The position numbers and the translations under genes are program-made. 64,000 nt of DNA from positions 62,001 to 126,000 of the forward strand of contig JAIBAY010000008.1 of NCBI GenBank assembly GCA_019694975.1, written 5' to 3'. This DNA comes from Chitinophagales bacterium (GTDB lineage Bacteria > Bacteroidota > Bacteroidia > Chitinophagales > UBA10324). Positions 26,459 through 36,600 of the stretch are shown one piece after another (the first letter of the stretch is position 1; the number at the start of each line of letters is the position of its first letter). Below the pieces are notes generated by a model. The model did no database searches, was not told the origin of the DNA, and saw nothing but the letters and a program-made list of their open reading frames with translations.

Positions 26459-27890
26459 GTGTTGATCGTTTTTGAAGATAATTAAACAGTAACCGCATCC
26501 CGAAACCGGAACCGTTTTTTCCTTTATAGCCCATAGAAGAACTGAAATAAGCTACGCCAGCGATATCAAGGTGAATCCATGGGTAATCAGTAAATTTTTC
26601 GAGGAATTTGCCTGCAGTGATAGCACCTGCCATTACGCCGCCAACATTTTTTATATCGGCAATATCGCTTTTCAGCATTTCACCATATTCATCCCACAAT
26701 GGAAACTCAATCAAACGTTCATATACTTCGAATCCTGATTCCTCCAGTTCCTGCTTAATGCTTCCGGCAGCAGTACCCATGTATGCAATCGCATAGTCGC
26801 CGACTGCACGATGCGCCGCTCCAGTCAGTGTTGCAGCATCAATCACCAGCTCGGGTTTGTATTGCCGTGCAAAACTGAGTGCATCTGCGAGTATCATCCT
26901 GCCTTCTGCATCTGAATTCAGCATCTCTACCTTCATGCCATTGTGCATGGAGATGACATCACCCGGCGCAAAAGCATTGAACCCCGGGCGATTATCCGTA
27001 GCCGGTATCAAGCCGATAATATGCAATGGCAGTTTTGACTTTGCCACACAATACATAGTACCAAGCATGGTGGCAGCGCCTGCCATATCACACTTCATAT
27101 AATCCATTGAGTTGGCCGTCGGTTTCAGGCTCAGACCTCCCGTATCATAAACCACACCTTTACCTACCAGCACGATTGGTTTCTTGTTCACTGCATTCCT
27201 GGGATTATATTCCATGATGGTGAATGTAGGCGGATCTACACTTCCCAGGTTCACCGCAAGCAAGCCGCCCATTTTTAATGCGGTGATTTTTGCCTTGTTA
27301 AAAATTTCTGTTTTAAATCCGGCTGATTTTCCAGTCCTCGCAATGGCATTGGCAAGGCCTGTTGCATTCAGGTAGTTAGCGGGCATATTCACAAGGTCCC
27401 GGACAAGATAGATGCCTTCAATAACAGTTTGCAGCAAATCAGTTTCTGCTTTAGTTATATCATTGCCCGTAAGGTTAATTTTGTGCAATGCATGTTTTTC
27501 CTTTTCCGCCTCTTTCTTGTAGTGAAGAAACTGATAGCTTCCCATGGCCATGCCTTCTGCAAACGGAAGTGATGCCTTTTGCAGTTCACTTACGTTTATT
27601 ACAGTAACCTCGCTCAATTTATGTTTGTGTATAGTGGAAAGCAACTTGTAACCGGCTTTCCGCAGGCTCTCTGTGGTTCGTGACAGCGTATCTTTTTTTT
27701 CGGCAATTACTGCCATCATTATTCCGGCCGGCGTGGGAATAATGATTTGGCTGATGTCTTTCTTAAGCTGGCTTTTTATCACGTCCACTATTTCACGGGA
27801 CCTGTTTATGTTGTTCCAATCCGTGTTTTTATCAGCAATAAATATGAGGTTATCATTCTTACCGGTCTTGTTGATGAGCGAAATCTGCAT
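26451..27890 (-). CDS. M17 leucyl aminopeptidase family protein
   Basis: A 479-residue cytosolic metallo-aminopeptidase. Zinc ligands and catalytic residues are in VGKGVVYDTGGLSLKP, MKCDMAGAATM and the family signature NSDAEGRMILADAL. The N-terminal half (residues 1-165) is the less conserved domain that builds the hexamer. It removes N-terminal residues from peptides in protein turnover. A perfect -7 box (TAGTTTTG on the minus strand, 27926-27933) lies 36 nt before the start. It is followed by pdxA with an 8-nt overlap. Confidence 0.94.
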   Translation of the reverse strand: MQISLINKTGKNDNLIFIADKNTDWNNINRSREIVDVIKSQLKKDISQIIIPTPAGIMMAVIAEKKDTLSRTTESLRKAGYKLLSTIHKHKLSEVTVINVSELQKASLPFAEGMAMGSYQFLHYKKEAEKEKHALHKINLTGNDITKAETDLLQTVIEGIYLVRDLVNMPANYLNATGLANAIARTGKSAGFKTEIFNKAKITALKMGGLLAVNLGSVDPPTFTIMEYNPRNAVNKKPIVLVGKGVVYDTGGLSLKPTANSMDYMKCDMAGAATMLGTMYCVAKSKLPLHIIGLIPATDNRPGFNAFAPGDVISMHNGMKVEMLNSDAEGRMILADALSFARQYKPELVIDAATLTGAAHRAVGDYAIAYMGTAAGSIKQELEESGFEVYERLIEFPLWDEYGEMLKSDIADIKNVGGVMAGAITAGKFLEKFTDYPWIHLDIAGVAYFSSSMGYKGKNGSGFGMRLLFNYLQKRSTHE

Positions 27891-27925
27891 GTGTAGTTAT
27901 TAATAATGAAATAAGGTAAAGTTCG

Positions 27926-27933
27926 CAAAACTA
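27926..27933 (-). promoter_or_regulatory. -7 promoter box for the aminopeptidase-pdxA unit
   Basis: On the minus strand this reads TAGTTTTG, an exact match to TAnnTTTG. No good TTTG is found at the -33 distance, so support is partial. Confidence 0.35.
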
Positions 27934-27982
27934 AACAAATTGACGTTGCTTTGCACGGGGTAAAAAAGCCAGTAATAGCAGG

Positions 27983-28756
27983 ATGCTGCAGGCAAAGAAA
28001 TCGCTGGGACAACATTTTCTTACGGATGAAAATATTGCACGCAAAATTGTTGATGCTTTCTATGAGATAAATGCACCTGATACTATTTTGGAAGTAGGTC
28101 CCGGACAAGGGGCATTGACAAAATATCTTTTAACCGATAAGCCATGCAATTATTTTGGAGTGGAACTCGACCAGCGGATGATTCCGTTACTGATCAGCGC
28201 CTTTCCGGCGCTGGAAGAACGGATCTTTAATGAAGATATACTAACCTTCGATTTTTCTAAAACGGGTTCCAGCCAGTTGACTATTATTGGTAACTTTCCC
28301 TATAATATTTCCTCACAGATTTTATTTAAAGTGTATGATCACAAGGAAACGGTGCAGCATGTTGTGGGAATGTTTCAAAAGGAAGTGGCAAAAAGAATTG
28401 TTGCCGGCTATGGTAACAAAGAATATGGTATCCTGAGTGTGCTGTTGCAGGCTTTTTACGATGTTACTTATTTGTTTGATGTCAGCGCCGGGTGTTTTTC
28501 GCCGCCTCCGAAAATAACCTCAGGCGTGATCAGGTTGGTGAGGAAGGAACAGCAACCATTGTTGCACGATGAGGAAAAATTCAGGCAATTGGTCAAATCC
28601 GGTTTCGGGCAAAGAAGAAAAACACTGCGCAACAGCCTACGGCATATGATCAATCATGTGACCTTCCTGCATGATCCTGTCTTTGATAAAAGAGCTGAAC
28701 AGTTATCAGTCGGGAGTTGGATCGAATTATCCAACCGCGTTGCAACGCCTGCCTGA
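27983..28756 (+). CDS. rsmA: 16S rRNA (adenine1518/1519-N6)-dimethyltransferase
   Basis: A 257-residue SAM-dependent enzyme that dimethylates two adenines near the 3' end of 16S rRNA during 30S maturation (KsgA). It begins KKSLGQHFLTDENIARKI and has the SAM motif LEVGPGQGALT and the catalytic NFPYNIS (NxPY type). The C-terminal domain has the QRRKTLRNSL signature. Length is normal. It diverges from the aminopeptidase gene across about 90 nt. Confidence 0.96.
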   Translation: MLQAKKSLGQHFLTDENIARKIVDAFYEINAPDTILEVGPGQGALTKYLLTDKPCNYFGVELDQRMIPLLISAFPALEERIFNEDILTFDFSKTGSSQLTIIGNFPYNISSQILFKVYDHKETVQHVVGMFQKEVAKRIVAGYGNKEYGILSVLLQAFYDVTYLFDVSAGCFSPPPKITSGVIRLVRKEQQPLLHDEEKFRQLVKSGFGQRRKTLRNSLRHMINHVTFLHDPVFDKRAEQLSVGSWIELSNRVATPA

Positions 28757-28828
28757 TCTTTTTCATCTGCTTATTTATGATCCGGTTAAACTAAAGCCTG
28801 TCTGGCGGTAAGGGGAAGAATAAACACA

Positions 28829-29764
28829 ATGCAAAACAGTAAAGTGCTGATAACGGAAAATGTGCATGAATTACTGTTGCGGGGACTTGCAGCAATGGGC
28901 TATCAATGCACCTACGAACCGGGAATTTCAGCAGATACCGTGCAGCAGATTATTCATTCATATAGTGGGTTGATCGTGGCAACCCGTATTGCGGTCAATA
29001 AGCCAATCATACAAGCAGCAAAGCGGCTGCGGTTTATTGCAAGAGCGGGTTCTGGCATGGAGAATATCGATACGGAATCGGCTGCTTTGCAAGGGATCAG
29101 CTGCATCAATTCACCGGAAGGGAATGCAAATGCTGTAGGGGAACATGCCGTAGGAATGCTGCTGGCCTTTTATCACAATATTGTAAAAGCTGATGCGGAA
29201 ATGCGGCAGGCGAAATGGCTGGTAGAGGATAACAGGGTACATGAACTGGAAGGACGTACAGTTGGTATTATCGGTTATGGAAATACCGGTAAGTCATTCG
29301 CCAGAAAGCTTGCACCGTTTAATATGCGGGTGATTGCTTTTGACAAATACCTTTTGGAATATAGTGATCTATATGCGCAGGCTGTTGATATGCAACAGCT
29401 TTTTGAAGAAGCAGATATTATCAGCCTTCATGTTCCGCTTACGCCTGAAACACAAAGGCTGGCAGACGATTATTTTTTTCAACAATGCCGGAAGCCGATT
29501 TTTTTTATGAATACATCCCGCGGTAAAGTGGTAGATCACCGGTCATTATTGCGGTTTATTCAGCAGGAGCAGATATCGGGCGCCGCACTTGATGTTTATG
29601 AGAATGAGCAGTTTGAAACGCACAGTGAAGAGGAGCGGCAAACCTTCAATGCACTGATCGCAACCAACAAAGTGATTATGACTCCGCATGTTGCTGGCAA
29701 GAGTTATGAGTCGAAAAGAAAAATTGCGGAGGTGTTGTTGACCAAAATAAAATCGATTAGTTAA
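28829..29764 (+). CDS. D-2-hydroxyacid dehydrogenase (SerA-like)
   Basis: A 311-residue NAD-dependent dehydrogenase of the phosphoglycerate dehydrogenase superfamily. The Rossmann loop is GIIGYGNTGKSFARKL. The catalytic Arg/Glu/His set is represented by ARAGSGMENID, the ALDVYENEQFE region and the late MTPHVAGKS histidine. It lacks the C-terminal ACT domain of full SerA, so it is the short form. It could be a serine-pathway 3-phosphoglycerate dehydrogenase or act on another 2-hydroxyacid. No serine-pathway partner (serB, serC) is adjacent. Confidence 0.88.
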   Translation: MQNSKVLITENVHELLLRGLAAMGYQCTYEPGISADTVQQIIHSYSGLIVATRIAVNKPIIQAAKRLRFIARAGSGMENIDTESAALQGISCINSPEGNANAVGEHAVGMLLAFYHNIVKADAEMRQAKWLVEDNRVHELEGRTVGIIGYGNTGKSFARKLAPFNMRVIAFDKYLLEYSDLYAQAVDMQQLFEEADIISLHVPLTPETQRLADDYFFQQCRKPIFFMNTSRGKVVDHRSLLRFIQQEQISGAALDVYENEQFETHSEEERQTFNALIATNKVIMTPHVAGKSYESKRKIAEVLLTKIKSIS

Positions 29765-29822
29765 TGTCATGGAATTGTAGCAAATCGCGCGGGGGATATC
29801 ATGCTCAAGAAATCATTGCACT

Positions 29823-29856
29823 TTTGTTTCTGTTTTTGATTTAAAAACTATATTTG
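29823..29856 (+). promoter_or_regulatory. Candidate promoter of the TonB-receptor module
   Basis: TTTG at 29823-29826, a 22-nt spacer and TATATTTG at 29849-29856, an exact TAnnTTTG. It lies 45 nt before the receptor ATG. The spacer is at the long end of the accepted range. Confidence 0.55.
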
Positions 29857-29900
29857 TCGAATTGACTCCGAGAACCAAACTTTAATTTGAATCTTACGGC

Positions 29901-32900
29901 ATGAAAAAAATCTACGCGCTCGTCGTATCAGGCTTACTTTTTTGCACCGGTAGCTATGCTCAGACTGGTGAACTGCAAGGGAAAGTATTTGACCAGGTAT
30001 CTAAAGAAGGGATTCCATTTGCCAATATCGTTCTTGAAATGAACGGCTCACAAAAGGGTTTTGGGGAAACGGATGATAATGGACGATATACCATTAAGCC
30101 GGTGAATCCGGGTACTTATGATATTAAAATCTCCTATCTTGGATATCGGCCCAAAGTGGTTACAGGCGTAATTGTAAATTCCGACAGGATCACTTTCCAG
30201 GATATCCCAATGGAGTCGAGCGTGGAAACATTGCCTGATATTGTTGTTTCAACACAAAAGCTTGTAGAGCCTGATAAAACAACCACCGGCAGCACGATCA
30301 CTAAGGATGAAATTGCAAACATTGCAACCCGCGATACGCGAAACTATGCTTCACTCACTGCCGGCGTTTTTCAAAGAGATGATGAGGATGCGCTCAACAT
30401 CGGCGGTGCTCGGGACTATTCCACCAAATACTATATCGATGGAATTGCCGTGCGCAGTGGTGGTTCGGTATCATTACCTGCCAGTGCCATTGAGCAGCTC
30501 ACTGTGTTAACAGGTGGTATTCCTGCACGTTATGGCGATGCAACAGGCGGTATTATTAACATTACAACCAGAGGTCCTTCCGAACGGTATGCAGGCGGTG
30601 TGGAACTGGTGACATCAGAATTCCTTGATGGCTATGGGTATGACCTGGTGAATTTTAATTTATCGGGACCCTTATTTGTTGCCAACAAGGGTACCGATTC
30701 ATCCAATGCCAAAATCGGTTTCTTTATAACCGGTGAATATGAACATAATAAGGATTCTGATCCTTCTGCAGTTGGAATGTATAAGGTAAAAGACGATGTG
30801 CTCGCTGACTTGCAGGCTAACCCGCTTACTCCTTCTCCTACATCGTCAGGCTATGTGCCTTCAGCCTCATTTCTCAATGCTGATGATATTGAAGAAATCA
30901 AATACAAACAAAATGTTGCGGATAACAACTACCGTTTTTCCGGCAAACTGGATTTTCAGCTGAGCAAGTTTGTTACGTTAACGGTTGGTGGTGATTTCAA
31001 CGTGTCGAACTATTACAGCTTTAACCTTAACCGTTCATTGATTAATGCAACGGAAGGTAATACTTACTTCAACGATAACACTTACAGGGGATATGTCCGC
31101 TTCACGCAACGCTTTGCCTCAGGCGGATACGGCGAGAAAAAGAGTGCTTCGGTTTTTCAGAATGCTTATTATTCTATTCAGGCAGATTACAGTAAATTTT
31201 ATCGCAAATACCAGGATAAGTCACTTGGATTTGATCCGTTTGCTTACGGCTATGTTGGTAAGTTTGAAACATTCCGCCAGCCAATTTATAGTTATGGCCA
31301 GGATTCTGTTTCCGGGCTTACCGGTTGGTTGCTTGCAGGCTACCAGGATACGCTCGTTACCTTTCAACCGGGAACCCAGCAACCTTTACTGAGTAATTAC
31401 ACTTCACAGTATTATGACCTGGTTGGCAATAATCCGGATGGCAATTACAACAGCTTGTTCGATATTCTTAATGGCGGCGGTCTGCTGAATGGTATACTTC
31501 CTACCAGCACGCTGACTGTTTATTCGATGTTCCTGAATACAGGTTACCCTGTGGGTGGTTACGGTCTCAGAGATAATGATCAGTTACGATTATCACTGAA
31601 TGCTTCAGTAGATATCATCAATGTGAAGAAAGGGGACAAGGGCCGCCATGCACTTGAATTTGGATTTGAATATGAGCAACGGGTTGACAGAAACTATTCC
31701 GTATCACCGCTTGGTTTATGGAGTCTGGCCCGTCAGTTGACCAATCAGCATATCGCAACCCTCGATACGAAGAACCCCTTGCCTGTATATGATGACTTCG
31801 GTGTTTTTCTTGATACTATAAATTATAACCGCTTGTTTGTTGCTGATGAACAGGCATTTTTTGACAAGTCGCTGCGTGAAGCACTGGGATTGAATGTTTC
31901 AGGTCTTGATTATGTTGACATCGATGCACTGGATCCCAGTACGCTTAATCTTGGCATGTTCAGCCCTGATGAATTGCTGAATAATGGTAATTATCTCGTT
32001 TACACGGCAGGTTACGATTATCTTGGCAATAAACTGAAGAGTCAGCCAAGCTATGATGATTTCTTTAATCAGAAAGATGAGAATGGTAACTATGCCAGGC
32101 TATCTCCCGCATTCCGGCCAATCTATTCGTCTGCCTATATACAGGATAAGTTCAACTTCCGTGATCTTATTTTCAATATCGGGTTAAGGGTTGACCGCTT
32201 TGATGCCAATCAAAAGGTATTGAAGGATAAATATTCGCTTTATCCGATACGTTCTGCGGCAGAGGTTTCTGAATTCGGCGCTCATCCGGCTTCGATCGGC
32301 AGTGATTACGCTGTTTATGTGAATGACCTTGCCAATCCGTCTCAGATAGTTGGTTACCGTGACGGAGATACTTGGTATAATGCTGAGGGTACCGAAGTCA
32401 GCGATCCCGGATCAATCGCCAAGGCTTCAACAACAGGTGGAATCACACCTTACCTCGTTAGTACAGATGTAGATAACCTTTCATTGACTGCTGAGTCATT
32501 TGAGGATTACACCCCGCAGTTTACGGTAATGCCGCGTATCGCATTTTCTTTCCCTATTTCTGATGAAGCATTGTTTTTCGCGCATTATGATGTGTTGTCA
32601 CAGCGTCCGCAAGGTGGCACCGGTTCAACCCCTTCCGGTAATGCGCTTATTGCTACGCCATTGCAATATTATTTTCTGCAGCAGCTCAATACAGACAATG
32701 TAATGGCTAATCCTGCTTTGAAGCCTGAAAAAACGATTGATTACCAGGTGGGATTCAAGCAAGCTTTGGGTGCTATTTCTGCCATTACCATTTCAGGTAC
32801 TTATCGCGAATTGAAAGACATGATACAAGTGCAGAAAGTAGCTTATGCTTATCCTGTTGAATACAGAACTTTTGGCAACTCAGATTTCGGCACCGTTAAA

Positions 32901-33608
32901 TCGCTGCAGGTTACTTATGAGCTGCGCCGTATTAAAAATGTAAAACTTGATGCAAACTACACGCTGCAATTTGCAGATGGTACCGGCTCTGATATCACAT
33001 CAGGCCTTAACCTGGTAGGATCCGGTCAGCCCAATCTTCGTACACTGATTCCTTTCAGCTACGATCAGCGTCACGCCTTTACCGCTTCTATTGATTACCG
33101 TTATGGAGAAGGAAGAAGTTATAACGGGCCCGTAGTTGGTAAAAACAGCACGGCCATCCTTTCCAATACAGGGCTTAACCTTATTTTCCGTGCCGGCTCA
33201 GGAACTCCTTATACCCGCCAGGCTACGCCTACACCTGATGCATTGTTTGGTGTGCAAACAAACTCTTCCTTATTAGGAAGTGTGAACGGGTCACGTTTAC
33301 CATGGTCAATTAAACTGGATGCAAAAATCGACAAGGATTTCAAACTCGGCAAAGAAGATAAAACATACTATGTAAATGTTTATCTCCTGGTACAGAACCT
33401 GTTGAATACTGCGAATATTGTTTCTGTTTATGGATATACCGGCAATCCTGATGATGATGGTTACATTGATTCTGCAACTGGTCAGCAAGCCGTTCAGACA
33501 CAGATTGATCCTGCCAGTTTTACTTACCTGTACGGACTGAAGATTAATAACCCGGGCAATTACAGTCAGCCGCGCAGGATTCACTTAGGTGTACAATTCA
33601 ATTTCTAA
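29901..33608 (+). CDS. TonB-dependent receptor with N-terminal carboxypeptidase-like domain
   Basis: A 1235-residue outer-membrane receptor. A signal peptide (to YAQ near residue 21) is followed by a carboxypeptidase-regulatory-like beta domain (residues about 25-110; GELQGKVFDQVSKEGIPFANI). The plug domain (about 120-220; NIGGARDYSTKYYIDGIAV, GGIPARYGDATGGIINITT) precedes a large beta-barrel to the end, closing HLGVQFNF with a terminal aromatic as barrel proteins do. It imports, or helps display, a ligand using TonB energy; the ligand is not predictable. No SusD lipoprotein follows. Instead an exported 1264-residue protein and a PorV-like barrel follow at 25 and 18 nt, making a three-gene module. 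Confidence 0.93.
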   Translation: MKKIYALVVSGLLFCTGSYAQTGELQGKVFDQVSKEGIPFANIVLEMNGSQKGFGETDDNGRYTIKPVNPGTYDIKISYLGYRPKVVTGVIVNSDRITFQDIPMESSVETLPDIVVSTQKLVEPDKTTTGSTITKDEIANIATRDTRNYASLTAGVFQRDDEDALNIGGARDYSTKYYIDGIAVRSGGSVSLPASAIEQLTVLTGGIPARYGDATGGIINITTRGPSERYAGGVELVTSEFLDGYGYDLVNFNLSGPLFVANKGTDSSNAKIGFFITGEYEHNKDSDPSAVGMYKVKDDVLADLQANPLTPSPTSSGYVPSASFLNADDIEEIKYKQNVADNNYRFSGKLDFQLSKFVTLTVGGDFNVSNYYSFNLNRSLINATEGNTYFNDNTYRGYVRFTQRFASGGYGEKKSASVFQNAYYSIQADYSKFYRKYQDKSLGFDPFAYGYVGKFETFRQPIYSYGQDSVSGLTGWLLAGYQDTLVTFQPGTQQPLLSNYTSQYYDLVGNNPDGNYNSLFDILNGGGLLNGILPTSTLTVYSMFLNTGYPVGGYGLRDNDQLRLSLNASVDIINVKKGDKGRHALEFGFEYEQRVDRNYSVSPLGLWSLARQLTNQHIATLDTKNPLPVYDDFGVFLDTINYNRLFVADEQAFFDKSLREALGLNVSGLDYVDIDALDPSTLNLGMFSPDELLNNGNYLVYTAGYDYLGNKLKSQPSYDDFFNQKDENGNYARLSPAFRPIYSSAYIQDKFNFRDLIFNIGLRVDRFDANQKVLKDKYSLYPIRSAAEVSEFGAHPASIGSDYAVYVNDLANPSQIVGYRDGDTWYNAEGTEVSDPGSIAKASTTGGITPYLVSTDVDNLSLTAESFEDYTPQFTVMPRIAFSFPISDEALFFAHYDVLSQRPQGGTGSTPSGNALIATPLQYYFLQQLNTDNVMANPALKPEKTIDYQVGFKQALGAISAITISGTYRELKDMIQVQKVAYAYPVEYRTFGNSDFGTVKSLQVTYELRRIKNVKLDANYTLQFADGTGSDITSGLNLVGSGQPNLRTLIPFSYDQRHAFTASIDYRYGEGRSYNGPVVGKNSTAILSNTGLNLIFRAGSGTPYTRQATPTPDALFGVQTNSSLLGSVNGSRLPWSIKLDAKIDKDFKLGKEDKTYYVNVYLLVQNLLNTANIVSVYGYTGNPDDDGYIDSATGQQAVQTQIDPASFTYLYGLKINNPGNYSQPRRIHLGVQFNF

Positions 33609-33633
33609 TAAAGACTTTTCAAGACAATAAACC

Positions 33634-36600
33634 ATGATACCAATGAAGAAATTATGGATTCTGGCTACAGCAGCACTGTTATTTTATAACAGTTTTGTAT
33701 CGGCCCGGGAAATTGCCGGTCTTAATCCCGGCAAACTGGGATCGTCACAAAAGCTTGCTGCTGATTGCGTTCCGGCATCTTCCTCTGTTGATCTGAACAT
33801 CAACAACATCAGGGCACGGCTTCAAAACGGCGGTGATATGTGGTGGGATCTGAATAATGATGCTAAATATGAAGTGCCCAAGAGCCTTGAAGGAGCACCC
33901 GAAAATGCCAGTTCTCTTTTTGCCGGCGCCATCTGGATTGGCGGCATTGATGAAACAGGACAATTGAAAGTGGCAGCGCAGACTTACCGGCAGACGGGTA
34001 ATGATTTCTTTCCCGGACCGCTTGATGATCTGGCAGCTATTGATGCTGCAACCTGTAAAGCATGGGACAGGCACTATCAGGTGTATGGCGAAGAAATTGA
34101 TTCCGTTATCTCAATGTTTGAAAAGTATGGCAGTAATATTCCGTTTAACCTTATTCCTCAAAATATAGTTAACTGGCCCGGAAACGGAAACCCTAACAAT
34201 GCGCTCGTAGGTAACAGGAATATGGCTCCGTTTCAGGATGTTGATGCCAATGGTTATTATGATCCAACCGGTGGTGATTATCCGATTATTGATGATGCTC
34301 CGATTTGCGGAAAGGACAAGGTTACCTACGCCGATCAAATGATATGGTGGGTGTATAATGACAAAGGGAATATACACTCTGAAACCGGTGCAACAGCGAT
34401 CGGTATGGAAGTGCAGGCACTTGCTTTTGCATTCAAAACAAATGATGAAGTGAACGATATGACATTCTATAAATATCGTTTGCTTAATAAGGCTACCTCA
34501 CCGATTGACAGCGTTTTTATGGGGCAGTGGATTGATCCTGATCTTGGATGCGCTTTCGATGACTATATTGGCTGCGACCTCGAAACCGGTATGGGTATCG
34601 TATATAATTCAAGTGCTGTTGACGGTGGTTCAGGTTGTGTTCTGGACTATGGAAATCAACCGCCATTTCTCGGTGTTGACTACTTCCAGGGACCATTGGA
34701 TGAAAATGGAGTTGAACTGGGACTTTCATCCTTCCTTTATTATAACAATGATTTCAGCCAGATAGGCAATCCTGAAAATGCCAGTGATTATTATGGCTAC
34801 CTGTCAGGTACGTGGAAGGATGGAACACCATTTACGGATGGCGGCAATGCTTATGGCGGATCCGTTCCTACCAAATATGTGTTTCCTGGTGATCCCACTG
34901 ATGCTGCTGCATGGTCTGAATGTTCACAGAATGATCAGGCCGCTGACCGCCGGATTATTCAAGCTTCAGGCCCATTCCGGCTTGAACCAGGCGCCAAGAA
35001 TGATATTGTAGTAGGTATTGTGTGGGTGCAGCCACCGATTGGTACCTATCCTTGCCCGTCATTTAAGTTATTGAAGCAGGCCGATGAAAAGGCACAGGCG
35101 TTGTTTGATGCATGTTTTCGTCTGACGGATGGTCCGCCTGCACCGGATATCACCATAACAGAGTTGGATAAAGAGCTGATTCTTTCTCTCGGCGGTACTA
35201 AAGAGATAGAATCTTTCAAAGAGGTTGATTCGAGAATCGTGGCACTGGGTACACCTGATTCATTTTTCACCTACCAGGGTTACCAGATTTACCAATTGGT
35301 AGATGGTAATGTGAGTGCACAGGATTATGATGATCCGGCGAAATCGAGGTTGATCTTCCAGTGTGATGTAAAGGATAATATTTCTAAGATTGTCAATATC
35401 GTATATGATCCATCGCTTGATGTAGGTAATCCAAACAATGCGAATGTTCCTACTTTAAAAGTAGATGGTACCAACCAGGGCATTCAGCATACTTTCCAGA
35501 TCCTGAATGATGCATTTGCCACCGGTGATAAAAGGCTGATTAACCATAAGACCTATTATTTCAGTATGGTTTCCTATGCACATAATTATTACCAGGTTTC
35601 TGATACTGTTTTTGATGAGGAAGGCAATGTGGTTAACATATCTACTATTGAGCAGTTACAACCCTACCTCGCAGGCAGAAAAAACATTAAGATATATTCT
35701 GCCATACCGCATATCACCACACCTGAAGAAGGCGGTCTAGTATTGAACTCAGCTTATGGTGACGGACCGCAGCTGCAGCGCCAGGAAGGTACAGGTAATG
35801 GCATTTTCCTCACAGATCTGACTTCAGAAAGTGTAATTGATATCCTGAACAGTCCTACTAACCAGATATTTCATCAGCTTTATGTAGGCGGAGCAGGACC
35901 GGTACAGGTGAAAGTTTATAATCCCAAGGTGGTGCCTTCTGCTGATTTTGAATTAACCATGATTGATACAGCAGGAACTACCGGTATTCTCAACGGTACT
36001 TCCACAAAATGGGTATTGAAAAACCTTACCACAGGGGAAATAGTACCGAGCGACTTTACCATTGATGCTGAGAATGAACAACTGATACCGGACTGGGGGC
36101 TTTCCGTTTTTGTAAGAACAGCCAGGAATCCCGGCGGACCTGTGGCAACACAACTGGAAAATAACAATGGATTGATATCCGCTACCATCACTTACGAGGA
36201 TCCTCAGGCGACATGGCTGGGCGGATTACCAGATCAGGAAGGAGATGGTGTTGGTAATTGGATCAGGTCAGGTACATATGCACCCGATGCCAGCCCTTTC
36301 GGGGATTACCTCGGACGCGATGATGGCGAGTTTTATGAAAAAATGATCGACCGTACATGGACAGCATATGGCATGGCAACCGATGAGAAAACGATAGGTC
36401 CGGCCTGGACAGATGCTTCCCACTATTCTACATTGAATCAACTGGATAGTCTGGTGAGTGTTGACATTGTATTTACCAGTGACAAGTCAAAATGGTCGCA
36501 GTGTGTTGTTGTGGAACTGCAGCCCGATGAACAACTGAGCCAGGGTGATGCGGCTAAGTTTGATATGCGTGATGCTCCTTCCGTAGACAAAGATGGCAAT